64,000 nt of DNA, taken from positions 248,001 through 312,000 of the forward strand of contig JBFLXB010000001.1 in the NCBI GenBank assembly GCA_040757335.1. The letters run 5' to 3'. The notes beneath the pieces were generated by a model. It had not been told where the DNA came from and ran no database searches. It was given only the letters and a program-made list of their open reading frames with translations. Position 1 is the first letter of the stretch. Every line of letters starts with the position of its first letter. Origin of the DNA: Nitrospirota bacterium (lineage in GTDB: Bacteria > Nitrospirota > Nitrospiria > 2-01-FULL-66-17). Positions 52,716 through 62,102 of this stretch are shown piece after piece. Position numbers and translations under genes: made by a program.

Positions 52716-54449
52716 CTACGCCGCCGCGGAGGTCGTTTGTCCCGAGTTCAAGCCCCAGGGTGACTCGTTCAACCATGATTCGAGCTCGTCGGCGGCGAGG
52801 GGGCGTCCCATGTAGTACCCCTGCGCGGCGTCACAACCGAGAGCGGCCAGCTGTTCCCAGGCGGCTTGGTCCTCGACCCCTTCCGCCGTCACGTCCAGCC
52901 CGAGATGATGCCCCAGCGAAATGATCGAACCCACGATCGTGATCGCGTGGGCATCCTTGGCCACGCCGTGGACGAACGATTTATCGATCTTGATCTCGTG
53001 CACGGGGAGGTCCTTCAAGTACCCCAGGGAAGAATAGCCCGTCCCGAAGTCATCGACCGCCAGCCGCGTCCCCACCTCACGTAACCTGGCGAGGACACTT
53101 TTGGCGCGTTGCAGATCCGTCATCACCGCGCTCTCGGTAATTTCGAGATGCAAGGCGGAAGGCGGCATCCCGTAGGTGGACAAGACGTCGGCGACCTGAT
53201 CGGGCAGGTTCGGGTCGTGGAGGTTTCGCGCCGAGAGATTCACGGCCACCCCGAGCCGGACGCCCGCCCGTTGCCAGGTCTCCCATTGGCGACAGGCCGC
53301 CACCAGCACCCATCGCGTGAGGGACTTAATCAACCCGGTCTGCTCGGCCGTGGGGATGAATTCGTCGGGCGGGATGGAGTGATAGTCCGGGTGATGCCAG
53401 CGGGCGAGCGCTTCCACCCCTACGATGCGACGGGTCGCGAACGCGATCTTGGGCTGATAGTGGAGGCGAAATTGGTCCGTACCGATCGCCTGCTGCAGCG
53501 CACCCGAGAGCGCCAGGCGGAGCGGGCTATGCTGGTCGTGCGAGGCGTCATAGATCACGTATTCCCCGGTTTTTTTGGCGGCGTACATGGCCACGTCGGC
53601 TCTGCGCAGGAGGGTGTCGGGGTTATCACCGTGTTCGGGGTAGAGCGCCACCCCGAGACTCGCCCGCACGGCGAGGGGCAAGCCTTGGATCACCACGGGC
53701 GCCTGCAGCGCGTTGAGGATCTTCTGGATGACGACGTGGACGTCGGCCGCAGTCGCCAAACGCGGCAGGAGGACGGCGAATTCATCTCCTCCCAGGCGTG
53801 CTACCAGATCCGGTTCCCACAACACCGCGCGCAAGCGCGCTCCCACCTGTTGTAAGACGTGGTCGCCCCGATAGTGGCCCAGGGTGTCGTTGATCTCCTT
53901 AAATCCGTTCAAGTCCATGAGCAAGAGCGCCATGATCTTGTCATGACGGGTATCGCCCTGAATGCCCTCCTGCAGGCGGTCGTACAGTCTGTTCCGATTC
54001 GGCAGATGCGTCAGCGGGTCACAATACGCCATGCGATGCACCATGGCGTCGGCCAGTCGGCGGGCCCGACGGCTGGCCGCTTCTCGCAACTCCCGCTGCA
54101 CCGCCGGGAGCAGTCGTTTGAGGTTGTCTTTCATGACATAGTCGTTCGCGCCGGCCTTCATCGCCTCGACCGCGGTGTCCTCCCCGATCGTGCCGGACAC
54201 GAAAATAAAGGGAAGATCGAGTCCTTTGCCCCTCACGAGGCGCAACGCGGTCATGCCGTCGAACTGAGGCATCGAATAGTCCGCTAAGACGAGATCCCAG
54301 GGCTGGCGATCCAGCGCGACATTCAGCGCGTCGGCGGTGTCCACGCGGTCATGTGTGATCTGATACGTGCCTCGCTGCAGCTCCCGCAAAAGCAGCGCGG
54401 CATCATCGGGAGAATCCTCGATGAGGAGGACACGAAGGACCTGAGTCAT
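52716..54449 (-). CDS. Response regulator with GGDEF and EAL domains
   Basis: 577 residues. REC domain (about 5-120) with LLIEDSPDDA and the phospho-acceptor in LVLADYSMPQFDG; GGDEF domain with ARLGGDEFAVLLP (intact active site); EAL domain with VGVEALARWHHP, LEITESAVM and DDFGTGYSSLGYLKDLPVHEIKIDKSF. Both catalytic motifs look intact, so it could make and break c-di-GMP, with the REC domain setting the balance. No histidine kinase is adjacent. Start at 54449 preceded by GGGGGA. Confidence 0.92.
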   Translation of the reverse strand: MTQVLRVLLIEDSPDDAALLLRELQRGTYQITHDRVDTADALNVALDRQPWDLVLADYSMPQFDGMTALRLVRGKGLDLPFIFVSGTIGEDTAVEAMKAGANDYVMKDNLKRLLPAVQRELREAASRRARRLADAMVHRMAYCDPLTHLPNRNRLYDRLQEGIQGDTRHDKIMALLLMDLNGFKEINDTLGHYRGDHVLQQVGARLRAVLWEPDLVARLGGDEFAVLLPRLATAADVHVVIQKILNALQAPVVIQGLPLAVRASLGVALYPEHGDNPDTLLRRADVAMYAAKKTGEYVIYDASHDQHSPLRLALSGALQQAIGTDQFRLHYQPKIAFATRRIVGVEALARWHHPDYHSIPPDEFIPTAEQTGLIKSLTRWVLVAACRQWETWQRAGVRLGVAVNLSARNLHDPNLPDQVADVLSTYGMPPSALHLEITESAVMTDLQRAKSVLARLREVGTRLAVDDFGTGYSSLGYLKDLPVHEIKIDKSFVHGVAKDAHAITIVGSIISLGHHLGLDVTAEGVEDQAAWEQLAALGCDAAQGYYMGRPLAADELESWLNESPWGLNSGQTTSAAA

Positions 54450-54487
54450 GACATCACATCCCCCTTTTCTTTTTCGAGACGTAGCGT

Positions 54488-54515
54488 ACTGTATCATCGC
54501 TCCGATGGCCGTCAA
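54488..54515 (-). promoter_or_regulatory. Sigma70-like promoter for the REC-GGDEF-EAL gene
   Basis: On the minus strand TTGACG (54515-54510), 16-bp spacer, TACAGT (54493-54488), about 38 bp before the start at 54449. Confidence 0.55.
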
Positions 54516-54539
54516 GGATCGGCACCTGTGCGCAAGTCC

Positions 54540-54567
54540 TTGTCAAACCGTGTCTTCCTGATATAGT
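54540..54567 (+). promoter_or_regulatory. Sigma70-like promoter for the GAF-GGDEF gene
   Basis: TTGTCA (54540-54545), 16-bp spacer, TATAGT (54562-54567). The transcript would start around 54574, only a couple of bases before GTG 54576, which implies a leaderless mRNA or a later start codon. Confidence 0.45.
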
Positions 54568-54575
54568 TGCTCCCC

Positions 54576-55688
54576 GTGAACCAGCGGGTTCCGTCCACGC
54601 AAGACCATCTGAGAGCCGCGTCATCGCCGACTAGTAGCAGCGAGTTCGGAGAGTCTCGTGCGCTCGGGGGATTGCTGGACATCGCGACCGCGCTGACCTC
54701 GACTAAAACCCACGAGGATGTCCTCGGGGTGTTGGTGCGGGTGATCGCCAAGGTCGTGGACGTGGTGCGTTGCTCGGTGATCCTGGTCGCTAAGGATCAA
54801 CCCACCGGTCAAGTGGTAGCGACCTATGAGAATCCCACCGCCACCGCGTTCCCGATTGATTTGGTGAAATATCCGGAGATCGCCCAGGCCGTGGCGTCCG
54901 GGGAGTCCGTCTTGATCGAGGACGTCAACACCGATCCACGGATGAAAGGCGTGATCTCGTTGTTCAATCATCTCGATATTCGGTCCATCCTGGTGATCCC
55001 GATCAGCTATCGGGAAGAGATCCTCGGCACCTTGTTTTTGCGAACCTCGCGGCCCCGTCGGGTGTTCACCCCAGACGAGTGGCTGTTCTGCCAAACCGCT
55101 GCGAAGATGGCGGCGAACGCTCTGTTGGGCCTTGCCGAACAGCAACGTCTGGAGGAACAGAACGCCCTGCTCGCGAACCAGGCCGTGCACGATCCCCTCA
55201 CCGGATTGTTGAACCACCGAAGTCTGGCGATCCGCATGGAGCAGGCGTTCGCCACCGCCGAGCGGTACAACCGTCCGCTGTCGTATCTGATGCTGGATCT
55301 TGATCGGTTCAAACAAGTCAACGACACGTTCGGCCACGAAGGGGGCGATCAGGCCCTGCAACGCGTGGCGCAAGCGATCCTCCAGGCCATGCGCAAGTCG
55401 GATGTCGCCGCCAGGTACGGAGGCGATGAATTCGCGATCCTGCTTCCGGACACCGATGCCTTCGGCGCCTTCATCGAGGCGGAACGGATCAGACGGGCCG
55501 TGGAGCAGATCCGCCTCAACCAGCCGCACGTACTGTCGGCCAGCGTCGGAACCGCCACGTTTCCCGGTCCTTCCACCCGTAACAAAGAGGAGCTGATGCG
55601 GCAGGCGGATCAAGCGCTCTACACCGCCAAGACCACCGGGAAGAACCGCACGGTGAGTTTCGCGATCAACGGCCAGCAGGCGGCTTAA
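54576..55688 (+). CDS. GAF-GGDEF diguanylate cyclase
   Basis: 370 residues. GAF sensor domain (about 35-185: LLDIATALTSTKTHEDVLGVLV, SVLIEDVNTDPRMKGVISLF, RSILVIPISYREEILGTLFL), a helical linker, and a GGDEF domain with LTGLLNHRSLAIRMEQAF, LDLDRFKQVNDTFGH and ARYGGDEFAILLP. The I-site RKSD lies five residues before the active motif. It is soluble, so it should sense a cytoplasmic small molecule. The start is chosen at GTG 54576 but is uncertain because it almost coincides with the predicted transcript start. Confidence 0.9.
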   Translation: MNQRVPSTQDHLRAASSPTSSSEFGESRALGGLLDIATALTSTKTHEDVLGVLVRVIAKVVDVVRCSVILVAKDQPTGQVVATYENPTATAFPIDLVKYPEIAQAVASGESVLIEDVNTDPRMKGVISLFNHLDIRSILVIPISYREEILGTLFLRTSRPRRVFTPDEWLFCQTAAKMAANALLGLAEQQRLEEQNALLANQAVHDPLTGLLNHRSLAIRMEQAFATAERYNRPLSYLMLDLDRFKQVNDTFGHEGGDQALQRVAQAILQAMRKSDVAARYGGDEFAILLPDTDAFGAFIEAERIRRAVEQIRLNQPHVLSASVGTATFPGPSTRNKEELMRQADQALYTAKTTGKNRTVSFAINGQQAA

Positions 55689-55885
55689 CCCCACCCTCGA
55701 TCGTTCCGGATTCTACTGACCATCGTCTGGATCATCACCGCGGCATCGCTGGGTGACCGGGACAGATCGGCGTCGCCGCGCGTACCGCTCCGCCTGTTTG
55801 ACATTGCCGGCCCGCATCAGGCAGATTGACCATAATGGCACCGCGGAATCCTTCACCGCGTGTTCACCTCCCGCGCGGCTCGCCC

Positions 55886-56236
55886 ATGATCAGAAGGAGA
55901 ACCGTCCGCGGCTCCGCGCCGGACCTCGCAGAGACGTGGACGCTGTATCTATTGCGATGCCGCGACGGCTCGTTGTATGCCGGCATCACGGTCGACCCGG
56001 AGCGGCGTCTGGCTCAACACCAAAACGGACGGGCGTCTCGCTACACCCGTGGACGCAGACCAGTGCGGATGGTATATCGCGAGTCATGTGCGAGTCGCTC
56101 CGCGGCCCTGAAGCGCGAATACGCGGTCAAAGCCTTGTCGCGCCGGGCAAAAGAACGGTTGATCGTCGGCGGGGCGGATGGGGTGATTGCTGCCGAAGGG
56201 CTTGAATCTCATAACGGTGCACGCCTTGACGGGTGA
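55886..56236 (+). CDS. GIY-YIG nuclease-family protein
   Basis: 116 residues. TLYLLRCRDGSLYAGITVDPERRLAQHQNGRASRYTRGRRPVRMVY matches the UPF0213/YhbQ-type GIY-YIG domain, with conserved Tyr, Arg and Glu residues of the nuclease fold (LKREYAVK). Small single-domain members are structure-selective nucleases or have no known substrate. The ATG at 55886 gives the usual domain-only length; 55835 would add 17 residues. No clear ribosome site. Confidence 0.85.
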   Translation: MIRRRTVRGSAPDLAETWTLYLLRCRDGSLYAGITVDPERRLAQHQNGRASRYTRGRRPVRMVYRESCASRSAALKREYAVKALSRRAKERLIVGGADGVIAAEGLESHNGARLDG

Positions 56237-56360
56237 TCCTGGAATTCACTAATATTGAACTCGCGCACAATCGCACGCACGCTGGTGAACATCCTCCGCC
56301 CATTTCCGCCTCCATCGGCCTAGGGTACTGCTCCCCCGGGCTCGGTTCATTGCGCCTGAC

Positions 56361-57971
56361 ATGACCTCCGCCGTCACCGTCCAGAACACCACCGACCTGC
56401 GCGCCGCCACGGAACGACGGCGGACCTTCGCCATCATCAGTCATCCCGACGCGGGCAAGACCACGGTCACGGAAAAACTGCTCCTGTACTCCGGCATGAT
56501 TCGCACCGCCGGGATGGTGGGCCGTCGAAAAGGCGGAGCGCTCGCCACGTCGGACTGGATGGGCATGGAACAAGAGCGCGGGATCTCCATCACTGCGTCG
56601 GCCATGCAGTTCGAGTATAAACACACCGTGATCAATGTCCTGGACACCCCGGGACACCAAGACTTCTGCGAGGACACCTACCGCACCCTCACCGCAGCCG
56701 ACAGCGCCATCATGGTCATCGACGCGGCCAAAGGCGTGGAGACTCAGACTCGCAAGTTGTTCGAAGTCTGCCGACTCCGCCGGATTCCGGTGCTCACGCT
56801 GATCAACAAGATGGATCTCCCGGGCCGCGCGCCGTTGGAACTGATGGCCGAGGTCGAACAGGTCCTGGGCGTCGAGGCCAGCGCCCTGAACTGGCCGGTG
56901 GGATCAGGCCGGGACTTCGTGGGGGTGGTGGACCGAGCGAGCAGGACCTTGCTGCATTTCACCAGAAAGGCGGCCGGGGGCGCGGCTAAAGCCGAGATGA
57001 CCCGGGTGCCGCTCGACTCACCGGAGATCACGTCGTCGGTATCGCCGGAGCTGCTCGACCAAGCGCGCCACGACTTGGAACTCTTGGACGCGGCCGGCAA
57101 CCCGTTCTCGCGCGAGCGGTTTCTGCAAGGGGCCGTCACTCCGGTTTTTTTCGCCTCGGCGCTCACCAACTTCGGCATCGAGAGCTTCTTCGACGCGTTC
57201 GTCGAGCTCGCGCCGTGCCCCGGCCCGCGACCCGTGACCGGAGCCGACGGCAACGAAGCGACCGTGGATCCCATCGACACGCCGTTCAGCGCCTACGTGT
57301 TCAAGCTCCAGGCCAATATGAACCCGCGGCACCGCGACAGCACCGCATTTCTCCGCGTCTGTTCCGGGAGGTTCACGCGAGGCATGGTGGTCGCCCACCA
57401 TCGCCTCGGCACCCAGGTGCGGCTGTCGCGGCCGCATAGCCTGGTGGCGCAGGAGCGGACCACGCTCGACGAGGCGTATCCCGGCGACATCGTGGGCGTG
57501 GTGAACTCCGGGCAGTTCGCCATCGGAGACACGATCTCGGTGACGAACGGCTTCAGCTTCAAACCCTTGCCCCAATTCCAGCCCGAGGTCTTCGGACGAA
57601 TCTTTCCGAAGGACGTGGGGAAGCGCAAGGCGTTCGACAAGGGCATGAACCAGATGGCTGAAGAGGGCACGGTGCAGATCCTTCGCAATCTCAACGAGAC
57701 CGACTGGTACATCGGAGCGGTGGGGCGTCTGCAGTTCGACGTCCTGCAGTATCGCCTCAAACACGAATACGGCGTGGAGACGGTGCTCGAATCGCTCCCG
57801 TTCACGTGCAGCGCGTGGCTGGAGGGCGACCCCGAGACGTTCAAACTCCCGTTCACCTCGATCGTGGTCAAGGACCGTCTCGCCCGGGCCATGGTCCTGT
57901 TCCCGAACCTCGTTGCCAAGACCTACGCCCGTGAGTTGAACCCGCACCACACGCTCCGCGATATCGGGTAG
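56361..57971 (+). CDS. prfC: Peptide chain release factor 3
   Basis: 536 residues, full-length RF3 GTPase. G1 ISHPDAGKTTVTEKLL, RF3-type RKGGALATSDWMGMEQERGISITASAMQF, G3 DTPGHQDFCEDTYRTL, G4 NKMD, and the C-terminal ERYGVETVLES-like segment (KHEYGVETVLESLPF). It recycles RF1 and RF2 from the ribosome after termination. A strong hairpin follows directly after the stop. Confidence 0.94.
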   Translation: MTSAVTVQNTTDLRAATERRRTFAIISHPDAGKTTVTEKLLLYSGMIRTAGMVGRRKGGALATSDWMGMEQERGISITASAMQFEYKHTVINVLDTPGHQDFCEDTYRTLTAADSAIMVIDAAKGVETQTRKLFEVCRLRRIPVLTLINKMDLPGRAPLELMAEVEQVLGVEASALNWPVGSGRDFVGVVDRASRTLLHFTRKAAGGAAKAEMTRVPLDSPEITSSVSPELLDQARHDLELLDAAGNPFSRERFLQGAVTPVFFASALTNFGIESFFDAFVELAPCPGPRPVTGADGNEATVDPIDTPFSAYVFKLQANMNPRHRDSTAFLRVCSGRFTRGMVVAHHRLGTQVRLSRPHSLVAQERTTLDEAYPGDIVGVVNSGQFAIGDTISVTNGFSFKPLPQFQPEVFGRIFPKDVGKRKAFDKGMNQMAEEGTVQILRNLNETDWYIGAVGRLQFDVLQYRLKHEYGVETVLESLPFTCSAWLEGDPETFKLPFTSIVVKDRLARAMVLFPNLVAKTYARELNPHHTLRDIG

Positions 57972-58003
57972 AGTCCGGTTCGGACGCTCGGCCGAACCGG
58001 ACT
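57972..58003 (+). terminator. prfC terminator hairpin
   Basis: A perfect 12-bp stem, AGTCCGGTTCGG (57972-57983) and its complement (57992-58003), with an 8-base loop, starting at the base after the prfC stop. Followed by CTTGAAG rather than a clean T-run. Confidence 0.62.
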
Positions 58004-58069
58004 CTTGAAGTGTGGGGCCAGCCGTGGTTTTATGCAGGATCGTATTGTGCGGCTTACCCGGAGGACGCG

Positions 58070-58690
58070 ATGATGAACCGACGGCTCTCGTTGCTGTGGC
58101 TGTTCGTGGTCCTGGTCACTGCTCTCGCCGGCTGCGGATACAACACGCTGCAGACCACCGACGAGCAGATCACCGCGAGTTGGGCGGAAGTGCTCAACCA
58201 ATACCAGCGTCGAGCGGACCTGGTGCCGAATCTGGTCAACGTGGTCAAAGGATACGCGGCGCACGAGGTGGAGGTGTTGACCCGCGTGACCGACGCGCGC
58301 GCCAAGGTGGGCGCGATCCAGGCGACGCCGGAGTTGATCAACGATCCTCAGGCGTTCGCCAAGTTCCAGGCCGCGCAGGGCGAGATGACGTCGGCCTTGT
58401 CTCGCCTGCTGGTGGTGGCGGAGAACTACCCGCAGCTCAAAGCGGACGGGGTCTTTCGTGACCTGCAGGCGCAACTCGAGGGCACGGAGAACCGCATCAC
58501 GGTCGCGAGAAACCGTTACATCAAGGCGGTGCAGGACTACAACGTCACCGTGCGGCGCTTCCCGAGCAACCTGACCGCGATGGTCTTCGGGTACAAGACC
58601 AAGCCCTCTTTCACGGTCGAGAACGAACAGGACCTCGCCAAACCACCCACGGTGGATTTTGGCTCGACGCCGCCCGCCGCGGCGAACTGA
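58070..58690 (+). CDS. lemA: LemA family lipoprotein
   Basis: 206 residues. The N-terminal signal has a lipobox LAGC with the acylated Cys at 22. The core NQYQRRADLVPNLVNVVKGYAAHEVEVLTRVTDARAKV and the later NRYIKAVQDYN(V)TVRRFPSNLTAMVFGYKTKPSF are diagnostic of LemA. Forms a long helical bundle at the membrane; function unknown, but genes for LemA and TPM proteins recur together as here. GGAGG precedes the ATG pair. Confidence 0.92.
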   Translation: MMNRRLSLLWLFVVLVTALAGCGYNTLQTTDEQITASWAEVLNQYQRRADLVPNLVNVVKGYAAHEVEVLTRVTDARAKVGAIQATPELINDPQAFAKFQAAQGEMTSALSRLLVVAENYPQLKADGVFRDLQAQLEGTENRITVARNRYIKAVQDYNVTVRRFPSNLTAMVFGYKTKPSFTVENEQDLAKPPTVDFGSTPPAAAN

Positions 58691-58721
58691 CGCGGCCCGT
58701 GCTCCGCGCAGGAACCGCGCC

Positions 58722-59594
58722 GTGACGCGCGCCGCGCGCACGCTCGGGTGGGGAGTTGCGATCCTGTTTGCCGCTCTGGGCGCGGTGGCCTTTGCCCAGT
58801 TGCCGGTCCCGCCGTTCTCCGCGTTCGTCACCGATCTGACCGATACGCTCACCCCTGATCAGCGAGACGCGTTGGAGCGCGCGTTGCGCGCGTTCGAGCA
58901 ACGCAAGGGCAGCCAGATCGCGGTGTTGCTGGTCGCCAGCACCGAACCCGAAGCCATCGAGGAATACGCCCTGCGCGTGGCGGAGGCGTGGAAGCTCGGG
59001 CGCAAGGGCGTGGACGACGGCGTGCTCCTGTTGGTGGCCAAAGGCGACCGCGCCCTGCGGATCGAGGTCGGCTACGGCCTTGAAGGCGTGATCCCCGATG
59101 CCGTCGCCAAACGCATCATCAGCGAAATTATGGTGCCGTATTTCCGACAGGGCGATTTCTACGGCGGCGTGGACGCGGGGGTCGGCCGACTGATTCGCCT
59201 CATCGACGGCGAGCCGTTGCCGCCGCCTCAAGCGCGCGACCGCCAGTGGTCCGGGATCGACGATCTGTTGCCGGTGCTGGTGGTAGGGACCATCGTCCTG
59301 GGCGTGGTATTGCGCGGGCTCTTCGGCCGCCTGATGGGTGCCTCCATTACCGGAGGTCTCGGAGGATTGTTCGTCTGGATCGTAGTGGGATCACTGGTTG
59401 CCGGTTTGCTCGTGGCGTTTCTCGCGTTCCTGTTTACGCTGGCGATGGCCGCGCCGCTTGGACGCGGGGGCTATGGCGGGCGTTTCGGCGGTCTGGGCGG
59501 GGCGCTCATGGGTCGTGGTGGTGGATTCGGCGGCGGGTTCGGCGGGGGAGGCGGAGGGAGTTTCGGCGGCGGGGGCGCATCGGGACGATGGTAA
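58722..59594 (+). CDS. TPM-domain membrane protein with Gly-rich tail (YgcG family)
   Basis: 290 residues. Signal segment (GWGVAILFAALGAVAFA), TPM domain (about 30-175) with VTDLTDTLTPDQRDALERALRAFE, QIAVLLVASTEPE, DDGVLLLVAKGDRALRIEVGYGLEGVIPDAVAKRII, then two membrane helices and a C-terminal Gly/Ser-rich run (GGGFGGGFGGGGGGSFGGGG). Known YgcG proteins have this same layout beside LemA. Role unclear: envelope repair or phosphatase-like. Confidence 0.9.
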   Translation: MTRAARTLGWGVAILFAALGAVAFAQLPVPPFSAFVTDLTDTLTPDQRDALERALRAFEQRKGSQIAVLLVASTEPEAIEEYALRVAEAWKLGRKGVDDGVLLLVAKGDRALRIEVGYGLEGVIPDAVAKRIISEIMVPYFRQGDFYGGVDAGVGRLIRLIDGEPLPPPQARDRQWSGIDDLLPVLVVGTIVLGVVLRGLFGRLMGASITGGLGGLFVWIVVGSLVAGLLVAFLAFLFTLAMAAPLGRGGYGGRFGGLGGALMGRGGGFGGGFGGGGGGSFGGGGASGRW

Positions 59595-60091
59595 CCAGCT
59601 TCGCGCGGCTGATCCGGCATCTGCTGAGCCCTCCGTGGCGCGTGCGAGTGGCGTTTCCCGCTCGCACCATGCGGGCGATCGAGCAGTCCATTCGCGCGAG
59701 CGAAGCCACCCACCGCGGCCAGATTCGGTTCGCGGTCGAAGCCGCGCTCGATCTCGTGCCGTTGCTGCAAAATCAAACGGCGCGCGGCCGGGCCATCGAC
59801 GTGTTTTCGTTCTTGCGAGTCTGGGACACCGAGCACAACAACGGCGTGTTGATTTACCTGTTGCTCGCGGATCGGGACGTGGAGATCGTTGCCGACCGCG
59901 GCGTGTCCCGGCTGGTGGCTCCCGAGGAGTGGGAACGCATCTGCCGCGAAATGGAGCGGGCGTTCCGCGATGGCCGGTTCGAGGAGGGCGTGCTCGCCGG
60001 CATCCGGGCGGTCAGCGGCCACCTTGTCCGCCACTATCCCGGAGAGGGCAAGCGACGCAACGAGCTGCCGGACGCCCCGGTGGTGTTGTAA
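59588..60091 (+). CDS. Second TPM-domain protein
   Basis: 167 residues with a TPM domain but no signal peptide: ARTMRAIEQSIRASEATHRGQIRFAVEAALDLVPLLQNQTARGRAIDVFSFLRVWDTEHNNGVLIYLLLADRDVEIVADRG, ending in a VSGHLVRHYPGEGKRRNELPD tail typical of this subgroup. The ATG overlaps the previous stop by 7 bp, so the lemA-TPM-TPM genes form one operon. Confidence 0.88.
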   Translation: MVTSFARLIRHLLSPPWRVRVAFPARTMRAIEQSIRASEATHRGQIRFAVEAALDLVPLLQNQTARGRAIDVFSFLRVWDTEHNNGVLIYLLLADRDVEIVADRGVSRLVAPEEWERICREMERAFRDGRFEEGVLAGIRAVSGHLVRHYPGEGKRRNELPDAPVVL

Positions 60092-60142
60092 CCGACCACT
60101 GAAACTTCAAGAATCACTTCAAACCATGCCCGGCGCAGTTTC

Positions 60143-61327
60143 GTGAAGTCCTTCGATGTGGTGATCCTTGGCGGCGGTGCTGCGGGGTTGCTGTGCGCCA
60201 TCACGGCCGGTCGACGCGGCCGTCGGGTGTTGCTGTTGGAGCGCGCGAACAAGGTCGGCAAAAAGATCCTCATGTCCGGCGGTGGACGCTGCAATTTCAC
60301 CAACCTATACGTTGAACCGGATCGGTTCCTCTCGGCCAATCCGGATTTCTGCAAATCGGCTCTGAGCCGGTACACCCAGTGGGATTTTATTGACCTGGTG
60401 AAACGACACCGCATTCCCTTTCACGAAAAAACCCAGGGCCAGCTGTTCTGCGACGAGTCGTCCAAGGCCATCCTTGCGATGCTCCTGGAGGAGTGCGTGC
60501 AGGCCGGGGTGCAGATCGAGATCGGGTGCGGGGTGCGGACGATCGAGGCTGGATCCGGTTTTGGTCTGGCCACCACTCACGGCGTATATCAGGGCGACGC
60601 GTTGGTGGTGGCGACGGGTGGGCTGTCGGTGCCCAGTCTGGGAGGTTCGGGGTTCGGGTACGAGGTCGCCCGGCAATTCGGATTACGGGTTCTGCCGTGC
60701 CGGCCTGGTCTGGTGCCGTTCACGTTCACGGACGCGTTCCGGGACCTCTCGTCGCGGCTTTCCGGGCTGTCGGTCCCGGCCCGGATCTCGACCGGCCCGC
60801 ACTCGTTTATGGACGCCGTGTTGTTCACGCATCGCGGCCTCAGCGGTCCGGCGGTGTTGCAGTTGTCGAGTCATTGGCAGCCGGGCGACCCCGTGGTGGT
60901 GAATCTGCTTCCCCAACACAATGCCGTCGACCTCTTGAACACCCTCAAACACACGCAGCCTCGGACCGTGTTGCACACGGGCCTGGGTCAGTATTTACCC
61001 AGGAATCTGATCGCGGAACTGGAGGCGCTGTGGTGGCGGGAATGGGCCGAGAAACCCATCGCCGAATTACCGGGGCGCGTGATCAGCGAAATCGCGGACC
61101 GGGTGCAGCGCTGGGAGCTGAAGCCAGCCGCCACCGAAGGCTATCGTACGGCGGAAGTCACGGTGGGCGGCGTGGACACGCGCGATCTGTCCTCAAAAAC
61201 CATGGCCAGCCGCGCGCACCCCGGTCTGTATTTCATCGGCGAGGTGGTGGACGTGACCGGTCATCTCGGCGGCTTCAATTTCCAGTGGGCGTGGTCGTCG
61301 GGCTTCGCTGCCGGCCAATCTGTCTGA
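60143..61327 (+). CDS. FAD-dependent oxidoreductase of the YhiN/HI0933 (BaiN-like) family
   Basis: 394 residues. The dinucleotide motif VVILGGGAAGLLCAI is at the N terminus, followed by VGKKILMSGGGRCNFTN, a central ATGGLSVPSLGGSGFGYEVA and the C-terminal GEVVDVTGHLGGFNFQWAWSSGFAAGQ, all diagnostic. Members are flavoproteins of poorly known function; a few reduce bile acids. GTG start. Confidence 0.92.
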   Translation: MKSFDVVILGGGAAGLLCAITAGRRGRRVLLLERANKVGKKILMSGGGRCNFTNLYVEPDRFLSANPDFCKSALSRYTQWDFIDLVKRHRIPFHEKTQGQLFCDESSKAILAMLLEECVQAGVQIEIGCGVRTIEAGSGFGLATTHGVYQGDALVVATGGLSVPSLGGSGFGYEVARQFGLRVLPCRPGLVPFTFTDAFRDLSSRLSGLSVPARISTGPHSFMDAVLFTHRGLSGPAVLQLSSHWQPGDPVVVNLLPQHNAVDLLNTLKHTQPRTVLHTGLGQYLPRNLIAELEALWWREWAEKPIAELPGRVISEIADRVQRWELKPAATEGYRTAEVTVGGVDTRDLSSKTMASRAHPGLYFIGEVVDVTGHLGGFNFQWAWSSGFAAGQSV

Positions 61328-61432
61328 CCGGACAACGCACCGGCCGCTCGACAACTTCGTACCTTGCAATGCGTCATACCCGGGAGTTACCATGGCGTTG
61401 CTTGATCAGTCGGTCCCAATGGAAAGGCCGTC

Positions 61433-62065
61433 ATGCCTCCCAGCGTGTTCGCGCTCGTCGTGTTCCTGGTCTTCTCCCTCCCGTTGATGTCAGCGTCCGC
61501 GTCGGCCACCACCCTGTACACCTGGCGCAATACCGACGGGAGCGTCATGTTTACAGACGACCCCAAAGGCGCTCCACCGAACGTCCAGGTTCATCGGTAT
61601 GGTGATCGTCATAAGCGACATTTTCTCAAACATAAGTCCCATCATAAGTCGCATCGGGACGGCCACACCTCGATGACCACGGATCGCATCGGACATCATG
61701 TCCCGAGGCACGTAACGCCGAGCCACCCCGCGTTCAAGTCGCCCCCGCGACCACATCGAAACCCTGGGGCCCCAGAATCGTATGGGGCGAGGGGACCGCA
61801 GAAGAGACCGTCGGTTGCTTCCGCGTCCTCCACCGTGAGCCTGAACCGGATTTTTCGCACGTCGGCACCGTCCGAGGGTCGCGACCGCGTTTCGAGAGTG
61901 GACCAACCGCGTGCGAGCCCCCCCGGTGTCCGTACCGTCAACACCCGCGCGTTCGCTTCGGATCGAGCGGTAGTTTCGACGGATGACTCGTCCAATCAGG
62001 GCGAGCGTCGCATTGCTGTGGGCCGCAGGCAACACCACGGCCGGGGGTTTTCCCTGGGTAGATGA
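61433..62065 (+). CDS. Exported DUF4124-domain protein with His-rich middle region
   Basis: 210 residues. Signal peptide to about 25, then a short DUF4124 domain (TTLYTWRNTDGSVMFTDDPKGAP), followed by a His/Lys-rich stretch (HKRHFLKHKSHHKSHRDGH) and a long low-complexity Pro/Ser/Arg tail. The His-rich part could bind metal ions. Function unknown. Confidence 0.78.
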   Translation: MPPSVFALVVFLVFSLPLMSASASATTLYTWRNTDGSVMFTDDPKGAPPNVQVHRYGDRHKRHFLKHKSHHKSHRDGHTSMTTDRIGHHVPRHVTPSHPAFKSPPRPHRNPGAPESYGARGPQKRPSVASASSTVSLNRIFRTSAPSEGRDRVSRVDQPRASPPGVRTVNTRAFASDRAVVSTDDSSNQGERRIAVGRRQHHGRGFSLGR

Positions 62066-62102
62066 CCCGTCCCGCGGATTAGGTCATTCTCGCGAAAAAC
62101 TA

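Noticed and set aside
52866-54287. Plus-strand open frames opposite the REC-GGDEF-EAL gene
   Set aside because: Antisense shadows of a gene with clear domain motifs on the minus strand.
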